From the NCBI GenBank assembly GCA_036337715.1, contig JAYZDS010000005.1:1-64000 (forward strand): 64,000 nucleotides of DNA, read 5' to 3'. Position numbers and translations under genes: made by a program. Every line of letters begins with the position of its first letter. The first letter of the stretch is position 1. This document shows positions 54,519 to 63,701 of this stretch, piece by piece. The stretch comes from JAURNZ01 sp036337715. GTDB lineage: Bacteria; Pseudomonadota; Gammaproteobacteria; Comchoanobacterales; Comchoanobacteraceae. The notes below the pieces were generated by a model. The model ran no database searches, had not been told where the DNA came from, and saw only the letters and a program-made list of their open reading frames with translations.

Positions 54519-55706
54519 CTATGAAAGAAACAATCTTTGATTCTTTTTCAATGTGTCACTTTTTAAATTATTAATCTGCTTTAAAGCTTTAATTGAAATA
54601 TGATATTTTTTCGATAATTTTGTTAAATTATCACCTGGTTTAACATTTATCCAATGATTTTCTTTTTTCGTTCTGCACACTTTTTTAATTTCGGATTTTT
54701 GTGGATTAAAAAACTTTGTTATACTTACTGCTATTTGATTTGCTAAAAACTTTTGATAAAAAGGCTCAATAAGTAAATTTCTATCTTCATCATTTGATAA
54801 AAAACCAACTTCAATCAAGCATGATGGCATATTCAAACTCCTTAATACGCTAAAATTAGCATACTCAGGTTGATTGGTATGGAGTGAAACGGATTGAGAT
54901 AAATGGTTTAACAGTGACTGACTTAATTCTCGACTTCGATTAATATTAATTTCACGATCAAATGATAATAAAGCCTTTTTTGCTCTTATAGGTGCTTTGT
55001 TTTCTTTATCAGCAATCAGTCTAGCCATTGTACTGGAGGCACCAGCATTAGATAACGTAAAAATTGATAATCCTCTAGCTGCATCGTTGGGTGACCCGTC
55101 AGCATGAATTGATATAAACAAATCTGCATTATTTTTTTGTGCGATGTTTCTTCTTGAATCAAGTGACAAGAATCGATCATCATACCTAGTTAGAATAACT
55201 TTAATAGGTGAATGAATCTTTTCAAAGGAACTCTTTAGTGTTTTTGAAAAATTTAAAGAAACATTTTTTTCTTTAAAGCCCTTAATCACTGTGCCAGGAT
55301 CGTGACCACCATGTCCCGGATCAACAACGATCACAAAAGGTGCCTTATTTACTTTTGCAAACTCACAAAATTCATTCATTGATGGTTGACGAATGGATAA
55401 GTGATTTGCTCTAAATTCTGTTTCTATGCGTGGGGCAACACTTTTTTTAAGAACGATATAATATGCATTCTTTAAATCCTTAATTTCAAAAAAAGGATTC
55501 TTTTCATATTTGAGCTTCCAATTTTTTGGTAAAGCAATCACTGTTCTATTAGGTGATTTTTTTTCGTAAATACGTATATTTGATTGATTTAATTGATTTT
55601 GACATACAATATGGATGTTTTTATTGTTCAAAACAAGTAACTCACAGCTATTACTTACATTTGCATTTGCATAACCAACAACCAATAAAAATACCAAAAA
55701 ACGCAT
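54519..55706 (-). CDS. amiC: N-acetylmuramoyl-L-alanine amidase AmiB/AmiC type
   Basis: A periplasmic zinc amidase that splits septal peptidoglycan for daughter-cell separation. It has a signal peptide (residues 1-15), an N-terminal AMIN-like region, an Amidase_3 domain with DPGHGGHDPG, FKEKNVSLN, SIHADG and the catalytic LIEVGFLSN, and a C-terminal LysM repeat (PGDNLTKLSKKY). It is 395 residues. Adjacent mutL suggests the ancestral amiB-mutL order, now split from miaA-hfq-hflX. AmiB and AmiC cannot be told apart from the sequence alone. Confidence 0.92.
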   Translation of the reverse strand: MRFLVFLLVVGYANANVSNSCELLVLNNKNIHIVCQNQLNQSNIRIYEKKSPNRTVIALPKNWKLKYEKNPFFEIKDLKNAYYIVLKKSVAPRIETEFRANHLSIRQPSMNEFCEFAKVNKAPFVIVVDPGHGGHDPGTVIKGFKEKNVSLNFSKTLKSSFEKIHSPIKVILTRYDDRFLSLDSRRNIAQKNNADLFISIHADGSPNDAARGLSIFTLSNAGASSTMARLIADKENKAPIRAKKALLSFDREININRSRELSQSLLNHLSQSVSLHTNQPEYANFSVLRSLNMPSCLIEVGFLSNDEDRNLLIEPFYQKFLANQIAVSITKFFNPQKSEIKKVCRTKKENHWINVKPGDNLTKLSKKYHISIKALKQINNLKSDTLKKNQRLFLS

Positions 55707-55777
55707 AATGCCATTATACCCTTTATTTGATATATTTTTAAATTTTTTAATATATCAATTTATGGCATATTATACCT

Positions 55778-57058
55778 ATGGTTAATAAATTCATTCTTGT
55801 CTATTTAACAACTCAAATTATTATTTTTATCCACGAACTAGGACACTTTTTTTTCGCATATATATTTAAGTATACTATATCTGAAATCAGCCTTGGATTT
55901 GGAAGGACTATATATTCTAAATCAATTAATCATTTGAAATTTAATATACGCTTGTTGCCGTTAGGTGGATTTGTTTGTATTAACGAACTTGGGCATATGG
56001 ATAGATGGGGCACTGCAACCATTATTTATTTAGGTGGTGTTATATTTAATATTTTATTTGCGCTGATTTGTATGATATTTGTATTTAACATTGGCATAAC
56101 ATCATCTAAACCGTTTGTTACAGACAAAGACAATCATATCAAAATGATTACTTATATAAATAATAATCACGTAACCAATTGGATGAATATCAATGAATTA
56201 GCATTACTAGCTTTTTTAAATAGTAGTAAGCTTACACTAACCTTTAATGACAAATCAAAATCAACATTTAATACGTCGCACTTTGAATCATTTTTTGAAA
56301 ACACATGGTTAAATGAACATGGTTATCGTATTTGGGAACCAACTTTGCCACCTAAAATTTTATTTTCAAATAATGAAAAATTAGAAGAAGGTGACATTGT
56401 TTTAAAAGTAAACACTAGATATGTAAAAAATAATGATGACTTAAAAAAAATCATTCAATATAATCCAAATAAACCATTAATTATGAAAATCATTCGTGAC
56501 AATAAATTAATAAATGTTGAAATCATGCCAAAAAAGAGTCGATCATTTGATTTTATTACGTTAGGTTATTTAGATATTAAGTTAAGTCAGCAAAAGTGGC
56601 CAACCGATCACATCACTAATACTCAATTTACATTCATTAAGTCTTTGACCCAATCCATCAAGTTTGTTTTTAATAAAATCTACTTACAATATTTAATCAT
56701 TCTTAAATTACTGACAGGGGTACTGACGCTAGATATGTTATCTGGCCCGATTGGAATTTACAGCTCAATATACCAAAGTTTTGATTATGGCATAGTGGGC
56801 TATTTATATACACTAAGCCTATTATCCATAGCAGTTGCGATGATTAACCTAATCCCTATACCACCTACCGATGGCTTTTATATTATTGTAAAAACATTTG
56901 AATCATTGACTTCATTGAAAATCAGCAAACGTTATCTTTTACTCTTTCAGCATATTACACTAATATTCATCTTTTTGGTTGTTGTTAATGTCAGTTTGAA
57001 TGAAATCAAAAAGTTCTTAATATCTTGGCAAAAAGAGGTCACAAAATATGAAATTTAG
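55778..57058 (+). CDS. rseP: Site-2 metalloprotease, RseP-like
   Basis: RseP cleaves membrane-embedded anti-sigma factors and signal peptide remnants. The 426-residue protein has HELGH (19-23) in the first span, LPLGGFV, a central PDZ-like domain (about 190-255) and the third zinc-ligand region NLIPIPPTDGF, where the usual LDG is TDG. At least four spans are visible. Only one PDZ-like domain is clear where E. coli RseP has two. It is not in the uppS-dxr-bamA cluster where gammaproteobacteria normally keep it. Confidence 0.8.
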   Translation: MVNKFILVYLTTQIIIFIHELGHFFFAYIFKYTISEISLGFGRTIYSKSINHLKFNIRLLPLGGFVCINELGHMDRWGTATIIYLGGVIFNILFALICMIFVFNIGITSSKPFVTDKDNHIKMITYINNNHVTNWMNINELALLAFLNSSKLTLTFNDKSKSTFNTSHFESFFENTWLNEHGYRIWEPTLPPKILFSNNEKLEEGDIVLKVNTRYVKNNDDLKKIIQYNPNKPLIMKIIRDNKLINVEIMPKKSRSFDFITLGYLDIKLSQQKWPTDHITNTQFTFIKSLTQSIKFVFNKIYLQYLIILKLLTGVLTLDMLSGPIGIYSSIYQSFDYGIVGYLYTLSLLSIAVAMINLIPIPPTDGFYIIVKTFESLTSLKISKRYLLLFQHITLIFIFLVVVNVSLNEIKKFLISWQKEVTKYEI

Positions 57059-57536
57059 TATCAGACACTTATTTCGAACAGCGTTAGCAGGAACAGCAGC
57101 ATCTTTCATTCATTTATACCAACATGAAGCACATACTATTTGGATTGTTATAAGTACGTTATTTGTCATTCAAGTACCTGAGGTCAAATCACGCATTGAG
57201 ATCATTGAAATAGCTATTGATAGAATTATTGCAACAGGTATAGGGGTTAGCTTAGGTCTGATTGGATATGGACTAATTTATTATAATGTGAAAGATGGCA
57301 ATGTAGAAATTGCAGGAATAATTATATTTATCATTTTTATGATCACTGATTTTTTTCAACAGATAACGAAAAGTTTAACCATCATTAACATCACTGCAGC
57401 GCTTATCATGCTACTAAGTATCCAAAGTAATGCTGCTTTTGATCATGCTTTATCAAGATCATTAGATATTATTTATGGGGCAATAATAGGATTATCATGT
57501 ATAATCCTAATACCACCCCATAAAAAAGTCACTTAG
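57048..57536 (+). CDS. FUSC/ArAE-like inner-membrane protein
   Basis: A 162-residue protein that is mostly membrane spans (about five). The opening (RTALAGTAASFI) and the segment ISTLFVIQVPEVKSRIEI, together with the repeat of glycine-rich spans, resemble FUSC-family aromatic acid exporter transmembrane halves, without their cytoplasmic domain. The substrate is unknown. It overlaps the RseP-like gene by 11 bases and converges with rpsA, overlapping by four bases. Confidence 0.6.
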   Translation: MKFSIRHLFRTALAGTAASFIHLYQHEAHTIWIVISTLFVIQVPEVKSRIEIIEIAIDRIIATGIGVSLGLIGYGLIYYNVKDGNVEIAGIIIFIIFMITDFFQQITKSLTIINITAALIMLLSIQSNAAFDHALSRSLDIIYGAIIGLSCIILIPPHKKVT

Positions 57537-59203
57537 TCTGAATCATCATTATGTTGGTCTAATTCTTTTTTAATTAGATCACCAAATGAAATACCAGATT
57601 GATCCTTAGTAGATTTTGTGTCTGTATAGTCAGCTTTTTGTGCAGTACGTTTAATTTCAGTTAATGACATAACTAATATATTAAATTTTCTGTCATAAGA
57701 CTGGTAGAAAACTTCTAAATGATCACCTACATTTGCATTGAAATCGTCTGGGATACGTCTAATAACAATAGGTAATTCACTAGATGTCTTACCTAAAATT
57801 TTACCATCCTCAACACTATCAATGGTTATCACAACCCTCGAACCTCTTGAGTTATTTGTTAAGAAATCATCAAATGGATTATCATCAAGCTGCTTGACAC
57901 CTAATGAAATTCTTTCTTTTTCTATATCCATGGTAAGAATCACTGCTTTTAATTCATCACCTTTGTTAATTTCAGTCAACATTGTTTGTGGATCATCTTT
58001 CCATGTCAAATCATTAACATGAACTAAACCATCGATACCGCCCTTAAGACCAATGAAAACACCAAAATCTGTTTTTGATTTAACTTCACCAGAAACCTGA
58101 TCACCAACTTGGTAATTTTGTGAAAACTCTGACCATGGATTTTCTTTACATTGCTTGATACCCAAAGAAATTCTTCTTCTTTCAACATCAATATCTAAAA
58201 CCATGACCTCAACTTCATCTCCAAGGGCTAGTAACTTACTTGGATGTATATTTTTGTTTGCCCAATCCATTTCTGACATATGAACAAGACCTTCGATACC
58301 ATCTTCAATTTCAATAAAACAACCATAATCTAACATATTTGTTACTTTACCAAATACTCTTGATTTAATTGGGTATCTTCGATCAATATTCACCCACGGA
58401 TCATCAACCATTTGTTTTAAACCTAAAGAAACACGATTATTTTCACGATCATGATTTAAAACTTTAACATTAATTTGTTCACCAACTTTAATTACTTCAC
58501 TTGGATGTCTTAGGCGTTTCCAACTGATATCAGTAATGTGTAACAATCCATCGATACCACCTAAATCAATAAACGCACCATATTCGGTAAGATTTTTTAC
58601 TGTACCAGAAACAATATCTCCAATTTTAGTAGCTTCAAGTAATTCACGTCTATCTTCACCCATTTCTTGTTCATGAACCAAACGACGTGAAACAACAATG
58701 TTATTTCTACGCTTTTCCATTTTCACAATTTTAAAATTAAAGATTTGACCTTCTAAATCTTCAGGCTGTTCTCGTACTGATTTTATGAATGCATGAGAAC
58801 TGGGTAAAAACGCTTTGAGTGCACCAACATTAACAAAAAAACCACCCTTTTTTCTTTCGCAAATCGTTCCTGTAACAAGTTGTTCTTGTTCAAACATATC
58901 AGCTAGCTTTGCCCATGCTCGACTTCTAATCGCTTTTTCACGTGACATGATAGTAGCACCATGGCCATCATCAATGGTTTCTAAAAGAAACTCGTATTCA
59001 TCGCCGATATTGGCATTATTTTCACCTTGATCAGAAACAAATTGTTTAACTGGCACACGGCATTCTGATTTTAAACCAGCATCAATAATCGCATAATCGC
59101 CATTGATATCGACAATTTTTCCTGAGATTAATGTACCTGGTGAGATATGGATTTTATTAAATTGCTCTTCCTCGAGCATTTTGAAAGTTATTACTTTAGA
59201 CAT
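57533..59203 (-). CDS. rpsA: 30S ribosomal protein S1
   Basis: S1 binds and unwinds mRNA on the 30S subunit. The 556-residue protein has six S1 domains, the length of E. coli S1 (557). Repeated signatures include LTEYGAFIDLGGIDGLLHITD, split across repeats 3-5, and GLVHMSEMDWANKN. The ATG follows AAGGGAAA, part of a small palindrome CCCTT-AAGGG. It lies 55 bases downstream of cmk, the standard order. Confidence 0.97.
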   Translation of the reverse strand: MSKVITFKMLEEEQFNKIHISPGTLISGKIVDINGDYAIIDAGLKSECRVPVKQFVSDQGENNANIGDEYEFLLETIDDGHGATIMSREKAIRSRAWAKLADMFEQEQLVTGTICERKKGGFFVNVGALKAFLPSSHAFIKSVREQPEDLEGQIFNFKIVKMEKRRNNIVVSRRLVHEQEMGEDRRELLEATKIGDIVSGTVKNLTEYGAFIDLGGIDGLLHITDISWKRLRHPSEVIKVGEQINVKVLNHDRENNRVSLGLKQMVDDPWVNIDRRYPIKSRVFGKVTNMLDYGCFIEIEDGIEGLVHMSEMDWANKNIHPSKLLALGDEVEVMVLDIDVERRRISLGIKQCKENPWSEFSQNYQVGDQVSGEVKSKTDFGVFIGLKGGIDGLVHVNDLTWKDDPQTMLTEINKGDELKAVILTMDIEKERISLGVKQLDDNPFDDFLTNNSRGSRVVITIDSVEDGKILGKTSSELPIVIRRIPDDFNANVGDHLEVFYQSYDRKFNILVMSLTEIKRTAQKADYTDTKSTKDQSGISFGDLIKKELDQHNDDSD

Positions 59204-59258
59204 AATTTTTTCCCTTGAAGGGCATGTTAAAAAGTTAATTAAAGATGCTAAGCACCAC

Positions 59259-59939
59259 TCATACTATACAACAATGATCTATTACACTATCAATAACTTC
59301 TAAAAGTGATAACTGACTTGTATCAATTACAACTGCTTCAGGTGGAATGACTAATGGTGCAACCGACCTAGTTGCGTCTTGTTCATCTCTTTTAATAAGT
59401 GAATCAAGAACTTCTGTAAAGTTAGCATTTATTTGATGATCCTGCAACTCTTTAAACCTTCTTTCTGCTCTGACATTAGCAGAGGCTGTTAGGAAAAATT
59501 TAAATTTGGCTTCTGGAAATATACAAGTGCCCATATCTCTACCATCTGCAACTAGTCCAGGCTCCTGATAAAAATCTTGTTGCTTCAGAACCAAAGCCCT
59601 TCTTAATATTTCTTGTTTCGATAATTTTGATGCCAAAATAGCTATTTCATCATGTTTTAATTTATCGGTAATGTCTTCTTCATTTAGGCAAATAGAATAT
59701 TCAAATTGATCTGAAAGCGCGGAAAATGAAATATGATCTTTATTTATCTGATCACTTATTTTTTCAACCTCTTCTAATTCAAACAATTTTTGAGAAACAT
59801 AGTAAGCTGCTATTCTATATAGGCAACCACTATTAAGAAAGTTTAGGTTTAATTTCTTAGATATGGCCCATGCAACAGTACTTTTCCCGGTTGCACCTGG
59901 ACCATCTATTGTAATCAAGGGGCAATTAGACATCTTCAT
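59259..59939 (-). CDS. cmk: Cytidylate kinase
   Basis: Cmk phosphorylates CMP and dCMP. The 226-residue product has the P-loop DGPGATGKST (usually DGPGGAGKGT), the GCLYR motif, VADGRDMGTCIFP and the SANVRAERR lid. The start overlaps the gyrA stop by 14 bases; ATGs at 59939 and 59933 are both usable. In many relatives serC and aroA sit between gyrA and cmk; here they are missing. Confidence 0.95.
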   Translation of the reverse strand: MKMSNCPLITIDGPGATGKSTVAWAISKKLNLNFLNSGCLYRIAAYYVSQKLFELEEVEKISDQINKDHISFSALSDQFEYSICLNEEDITDKLKHDEIAILASKLSKQEILRRALVLKQQDFYQEPGLVADGRDMGTCIFPEAKFKFFLTASANVRAERRFKELQDHQINANFTEVLDSLIKRDEQDATRSVAPLVIPPEAVVIDTSQLSLLEVIDSVIDHCCIV

Positions 59940-62484
59940 CGATATTATCGAGATCGTCTACATCATCAATCTTTTCAGTTGACTGAACAGCAACAAGTTT
60001 TTCATCTTTACCAACATTAATTAATTTAACGCCTTGTGTTTGTCTTTGAATCAAAGAAACATCCTTTGATAAGATACGAATCATAGTCCCAGCATTAGTC
60101 AACAATAATAACTCATCATCTTTATTCACTGGCAATGCACCAATAACTAAACCAACTTTATCTGTTGTTCGCATTGCTATCACACCTGATCCACCACGAC
60201 TGGTTTGCCTAAAATATTTTAGTTTTGTTTTCTTACCAAAGCCTTTTTCACTAACAGTTAATATTTCTTCATTTTCAGAAACAATTACCATCGATATAAC
60301 CTTATGGCCAACCCCTAATTTTATGCCCCTAACGCCTCTTGCATTACGACCAATACTTCGTAACTCGTTACTATCGAATCGATTAACTTTACCATGATTA
60401 GTGAAAAGCATAATCTGGTTATTTTGATTGACTATCTCAGCACTAATAAGTTTGTCTTCTTCATCAAGATTGATTGCATTCATGCCTGTTGAGCGAGGTC
60501 GACTAAATGCTGACAGCGCTGTTTTTTTAATCACACCTTTTTCAGTTGCCATAATGATGGCTGCTTCTTCATTAAAAGATTTAAGAGGCAAAAGTGCACT
60601 TAGTGATTCATCACTTGTGAATTTCAAGTAATTAACAAGCGGTTTTCCTCGTGAAGTTCGTGATGATATTGGCAACTGATACACCTTGAGCCAAAATACC
60701 CTACCTTTAGTAGTAAAACAAAGCATTGTATCATGTGAAGATGCTGTTCTTAAGAAACGAATGATATCTTCTTCTTTAAAATTACCTGATGACTTACCTC
60801 TACCACCTCTACGTTGAGATTTATAATTCTCAACTGGCTGTGCTTTGGCATAACCTTCTTTTGTAATGGTAACAACAACTTCTTGTTTTGGTATGAGGTC
60901 TTCATTGCTCAACTCTTGGTAATCAGCAATAATGACTGATTTTCGCTCATCTTTAAACTGATTTTTAACTTCTAAAAGTTCGTCTTTAATCACAGCCATT
61001 AAACGTTCGAAACGACTGAGGATATCATTAAAATCTTTAATTTGTTCAACACATTCAGCATGGTCTTTGATGATTTTATCTCTTTCCAATCCTGTCAATC
61101 TATGTAATCTTAAATCAAGAATTGCCTGAGCTTGTTGTGGTGAAAAATAATACTTCTTTTCTCTTAAACCATAAATTTCATCTAAATCGTCTGGCCTTGT
61201 TAACTTCAAATAAGAAAAGACAGTTTGTGATTCATCAATATCCCATCCCTTGGAAAGTAATTGTGATTTTGCTTCTGATGGGTTTGAGGCTTTTTTAATT
61301 AGTTCTATGACTTCGTCTAAATGGCTAATCGCAACAGCTAAACCTTCTAAAATATGTGCTTTAGAACGCGCCTTTGCAAGCAAGAAGACTGTTCTTCTTG
61401 TAACAACTTCTTGACGGTGAGCAATAAATGATTTGAGGATATCAATTAAAGGCATACATTTTGGTACACCATGGTCTAAACAAACGGTATTAATGCCAAA
61501 ACTTGTCTGTAACATGGTTTGCTTTAATAAGTTGTTCTTTAAGACTTCAGCGTTTTCTCCTCGCTTGACTTCAATGGCAATACGCATACCATGTCTGTCA
61601 CTTTCATCTCTTAACGTATGAATGCCTTCAATCTTTTTGTCACGTACCAATTGACCAATATGAGTTAATAATTTTGCTTTATTAACTTGGAATGGCAATT
61701 CAGTTACAACAATGACTTCTTTATTTTTGATTTCTTCAATATCAATTTTTGCACTAAGCTGTATTTTTCCCCTACCAGTTTGGTAAGCACTTAATATTCC
61801 TTCAGTACCATTGATGAATCCAGCTGTAGGAAAGTCAGGACCCTTAATATGTTCCATAATATCAACTAAGGAAGCATTAGGGTTATCGATTAAAGTAATT
61901 GTCCCATCAATAACCTCAGATAAATTATGAGGCGGTATATTGGTTGCCATTCCGACAGCAATACCTGAAGAACCATTAATCAACACATTCGGGAATCTTG
62001 CAGGAAGGACAGTGGGTTCATGTTCTGTATTATCAAAGTTTGGAACGAAGTCAACCGTCTGACATTCGATGTCTTCCAGCAATTTACCGCTAAGTTTTTG
62101 TAATCTTATTTCGGTATAACGCATGGCAGCTGGTGAATCGCCATCAATTGAGCCGAAGTTACCATGTCCATCAACTAATCGATAACGCATTGAGAAGTCT
62201 TGAGCCATACGTACGATGGCATCATAAATAGCTGTGTCACCGTGTGGGTGGTATTTACCTAACACACCACCAACGATACGAGCAGATTTTTTATAAGGCT
62301 TGTTCCAAACATTAGACATTTCATGCATGGTAAACAACGAGCGTCTATGTACCGGTTTGAGACCGTCTCTGACATCAGGTAAAGCACGACCGACAATCAC
62401 ACTCATTGCATATTCTAAATAAGCATCTTTTATTTCGTTTTCTACTAGCCTAGTAGTGACAATATCATTCAAACTTTCACTCAT
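59926..62484 (-). CDS. gyrA: DNA gyrase subunit A
   Basis: GyrA cuts and rejoins DNA in the gyrase complex. The 852-residue protein has catalytic Tyr123 (AAMRYTEIRL), the quinolone region HPHGDTAIYD, and a C-terminal beta-pinwheel with the GyrA box QRRGGRG. The positions matching E. coli Ser83 and Asp87 are Thr84 and Asp88; threonine at this site is wild type in some gammaproteobacteria, so this alone is not evidence of resistance. The acidic tail (DDVDDLDNIDEDV) is typical. Confidence 0.98.
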   Translation of the reverse strand: MSESLNDIVTTRLVENEIKDAYLEYAMSVIVGRALPDVRDGLKPVHRRSLFTMHEMSNVWNKPYKKSARIVGGVLGKYHPHGDTAIYDAIVRMAQDFSMRYRLVDGHGNFGSIDGDSPAAMRYTEIRLQKLSGKLLEDIECQTVDFVPNFDNTEHEPTVLPARFPNVLINGSSGIAVGMATNIPPHNLSEVIDGTITLIDNPNASLVDIMEHIKGPDFPTAGFINGTEGILSAYQTGRGKIQLSAKIDIEEIKNKEVIVVTELPFQVNKAKLLTHIGQLVRDKKIEGIHTLRDESDRHGMRIAIEVKRGENAEVLKNNLLKQTMLQTSFGINTVCLDHGVPKCMPLIDILKSFIAHRQEVVTRRTVFLLAKARSKAHILEGLAVAISHLDEVIELIKKASNPSEAKSQLLSKGWDIDESQTVFSYLKLTRPDDLDEIYGLREKKYYFSPQQAQAILDLRLHRLTGLERDKIIKDHAECVEQIKDFNDILSRFERLMAVIKDELLEVKNQFKDERKSVIIADYQELSNEDLIPKQEVVVTITKEGYAKAQPVENYKSQRRGGRGKSSGNFKEEDIIRFLRTASSHDTMLCFTTKGRVFWLKVYQLPISSRTSRGKPLVNYLKFTSDESLSALLPLKSFNEEAAIIMATEKGVIKKTALSAFSRPRSTGMNAINLDEEDKLISAEIVNQNNQIMLFTNHGKVNRFDSNELRSIGRNARGVRGIKLGVGHKVISMVIVSENEEILTVSEKGFGKKTKLKYFRQTSRGGSGVIAMRTTDKVGLVIGALPVNKDDELLLLTNAGTMIRILSKDVSLIQRQTQGVKLINVGKDEKLVAVQSTEKIDDVDDLDNIDEDV

Positions 62485-62621
62485 AATACATTTAAATCCT
62501 TAATCTCCATACTCTAAATGATAATTTTTAAAATTCATAGTATAATTATAAAAAAATGGACAAATAATCAGCATATAAAACTAAATTAAACAGTTAATTC
62601 ATTAACTTAAGATGCATCTAC

Positions 62622-62650
62622 TTGATTTTTTCTTAAAACGTTATTAAAAT
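62622..62650 (+). promoter_or_regulatory. Candidate promoter of dksA
   Basis: TTGATT, 17 bases, TAAAAT, leaving a leader of about 36 bases before the dksA ATG at 62694. The divergent gyrA promoter must lie in the same 209-base gap; a TATAAT on the minus strand near 62550 has no convincing -35 box. Confidence 0.45.
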
Positions 62651-62693
62651 ATTAGTTATATGGATGTTAAATTTTTAATAAATGGAGTGAATT

Positions 62694-63113
62694 ATGGCTA
62701 AGTTAAAAAATGCAAAGGATGTTCTAAAAACATATCAAGATTCTGAATATATGAATCAAGAGCAACAAGACTTTTTTAAATTAAAACTTGAGCAAGATAA
62801 AGTTGATCTTATTGATAGAATTCAGTCTGTCAGAACTGAAATCACTAACTTACAGAGCAATCAAAGCGACGATAATGACAATGCCACAATGGATGAATTG
62901 GTTAACAGAAACCTCTCACTCGTCCAAAGACAAACCAAACTTCTTCATAAAATTGAACAAGCATTGGATAGATTAGCTACTGGTGAGTACGGCTATTGTG
63001 AAAAAACAGGTGAACCCATCGGGATACCAAGATTACTTGCAAGACCAACTAGTTCATTATCCATTGAAGCTAAGGAGCATCAAGAAATTCTTGAAAAAAG
63101 AGACGAACAATAA
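62694..63113 (+). CDS. dksA: DksA-family transcription factor without zinc ligands
   Basis: DksA binds the RNA polymerase secondary channel and, with ppGpp, reshapes transcription under starvation. The 139-residue protein keeps the coiled-coil tip DxxDxA (Asp59, Asp62, Ala64) and the C-terminal GYCEKTGEPIGIPRLLARPT region. Of the four zinc cysteines only Cys102 remains; the others are Thr105, Ser123 and Ala126. It therefore resembles zinc-independent paralogues such as Pseudomonas DksA2. The binding site is AATGGAGTG. It converges with the next gene, overlapping by 34 bases. Confidence 0.93.
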   Translation: MAKLKNAKDVLKTYQDSEYMNQEQQDFFKLKLEQDKVDLIDRIQSVRTEITNLQSNQSDDNDNATMDELVNRNLSLVQRQTKLLHKIEQALDRLATGEYGYCEKTGEPIGIPRLLARPTSSLSIEAKEHQEILEKRDEQ

Positions 63114-63676
63114 TCTTTTTTCAGAATTCTTAAACAATAAGCTAAGGGATATGTCATGAACATTAACCAAAACAAAATAATTGCTTGGTTTGTAAAATAG
63201 CCCATTTTAAATGGCATAATACAAACCGACAAACACATCATAATTAAATAAAATTGTAAATTTGTAAATGTTTTAGTTAGTGATTTAAAAAACACAACAG
63301 CACAAATACCAAGCAACACATTGCAAATGACCGATAAAAAAGATTGATATCCATTTAAAATCATGAGGAAAGCCATTAAGGCCAGCAAAACATATACCTT
63401 GATAACTTTATCTTTTTTTAACATCATCCCAAAAAAAATTATTGTCAGAAGTATATAATCACACGGAAAACGCCATACAATAAATTCATAATTTACGTAT
63501 GAAAATTGAAAGCTTAATGTTTTTAAAAAGTTAATCAACAACATTGAGAAAAGCATTATCTGTATCATTTTTAAGTATATTTTTCTCTTATTATAAAAAC
63601 ACCAAATTAATAAAAAGCTTTTGTAGCTTGATAAAAACATCAAAAAGTGCATTAAAATTTTAGACCAAGTAATCAT
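63080..63676 (-). CDS. Multi-spanning membrane protein, unknown
   Basis: I do not recognise this 198-residue protein. It is dominated by hydrophobic spans, about six or seven, separated by short basic loops. The loop YVNYEFIVWRFPCDYI between spans two and three is its most distinctive part. The 3' end overlaps dksA by 34 bases on the opposite strand, which is a lot for convergent genes. AT-rich composition matches its neighbours. No binding site stands out. Confidence 0.6.
   Translation of the reverse strand: MITWSKILMHFLMFLSSYKSFLLIWCFYNKRKIYLKMIQIMLFSMLLINFLKTLSFQFSYVNYEFIVWRFPCDYILLTIIFFGMMLKKDKVIKVYVLLALMAFLMILNGYQSFLSVICNVLLGICAVVFFKSLTKTFTNLQFYLIMMCLSVCIMPFKMGYFTNQAIILFWLMFMTYPLAYCLRILKKDYCSSLFSRIS
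63082..63131. terminator. Possible bidirectional terminator hairpin after dksA
   Basis: An 18-base right arm (63114-63131) pairs with 63082-63101 with two single-base bulges. The stem is flanked by A-tract on one side and T-tract on the other, so it could stop transcription from both convergent genes. It is GC-poor, and the dksA stop lies in the loop, so strength is uncertain. Confidence 0.4.
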
Positions 63677-63701
63677 TAATCATATAATGAAATTATTTTT
63701 T

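Noticed and set aside
61480..62250. Quinolone-resistance mutation in gyrA
   Set aside because: Thr at the Ser83-equivalent position is normal in some gammaproteobacteria and the Asp87-equivalent is intact.
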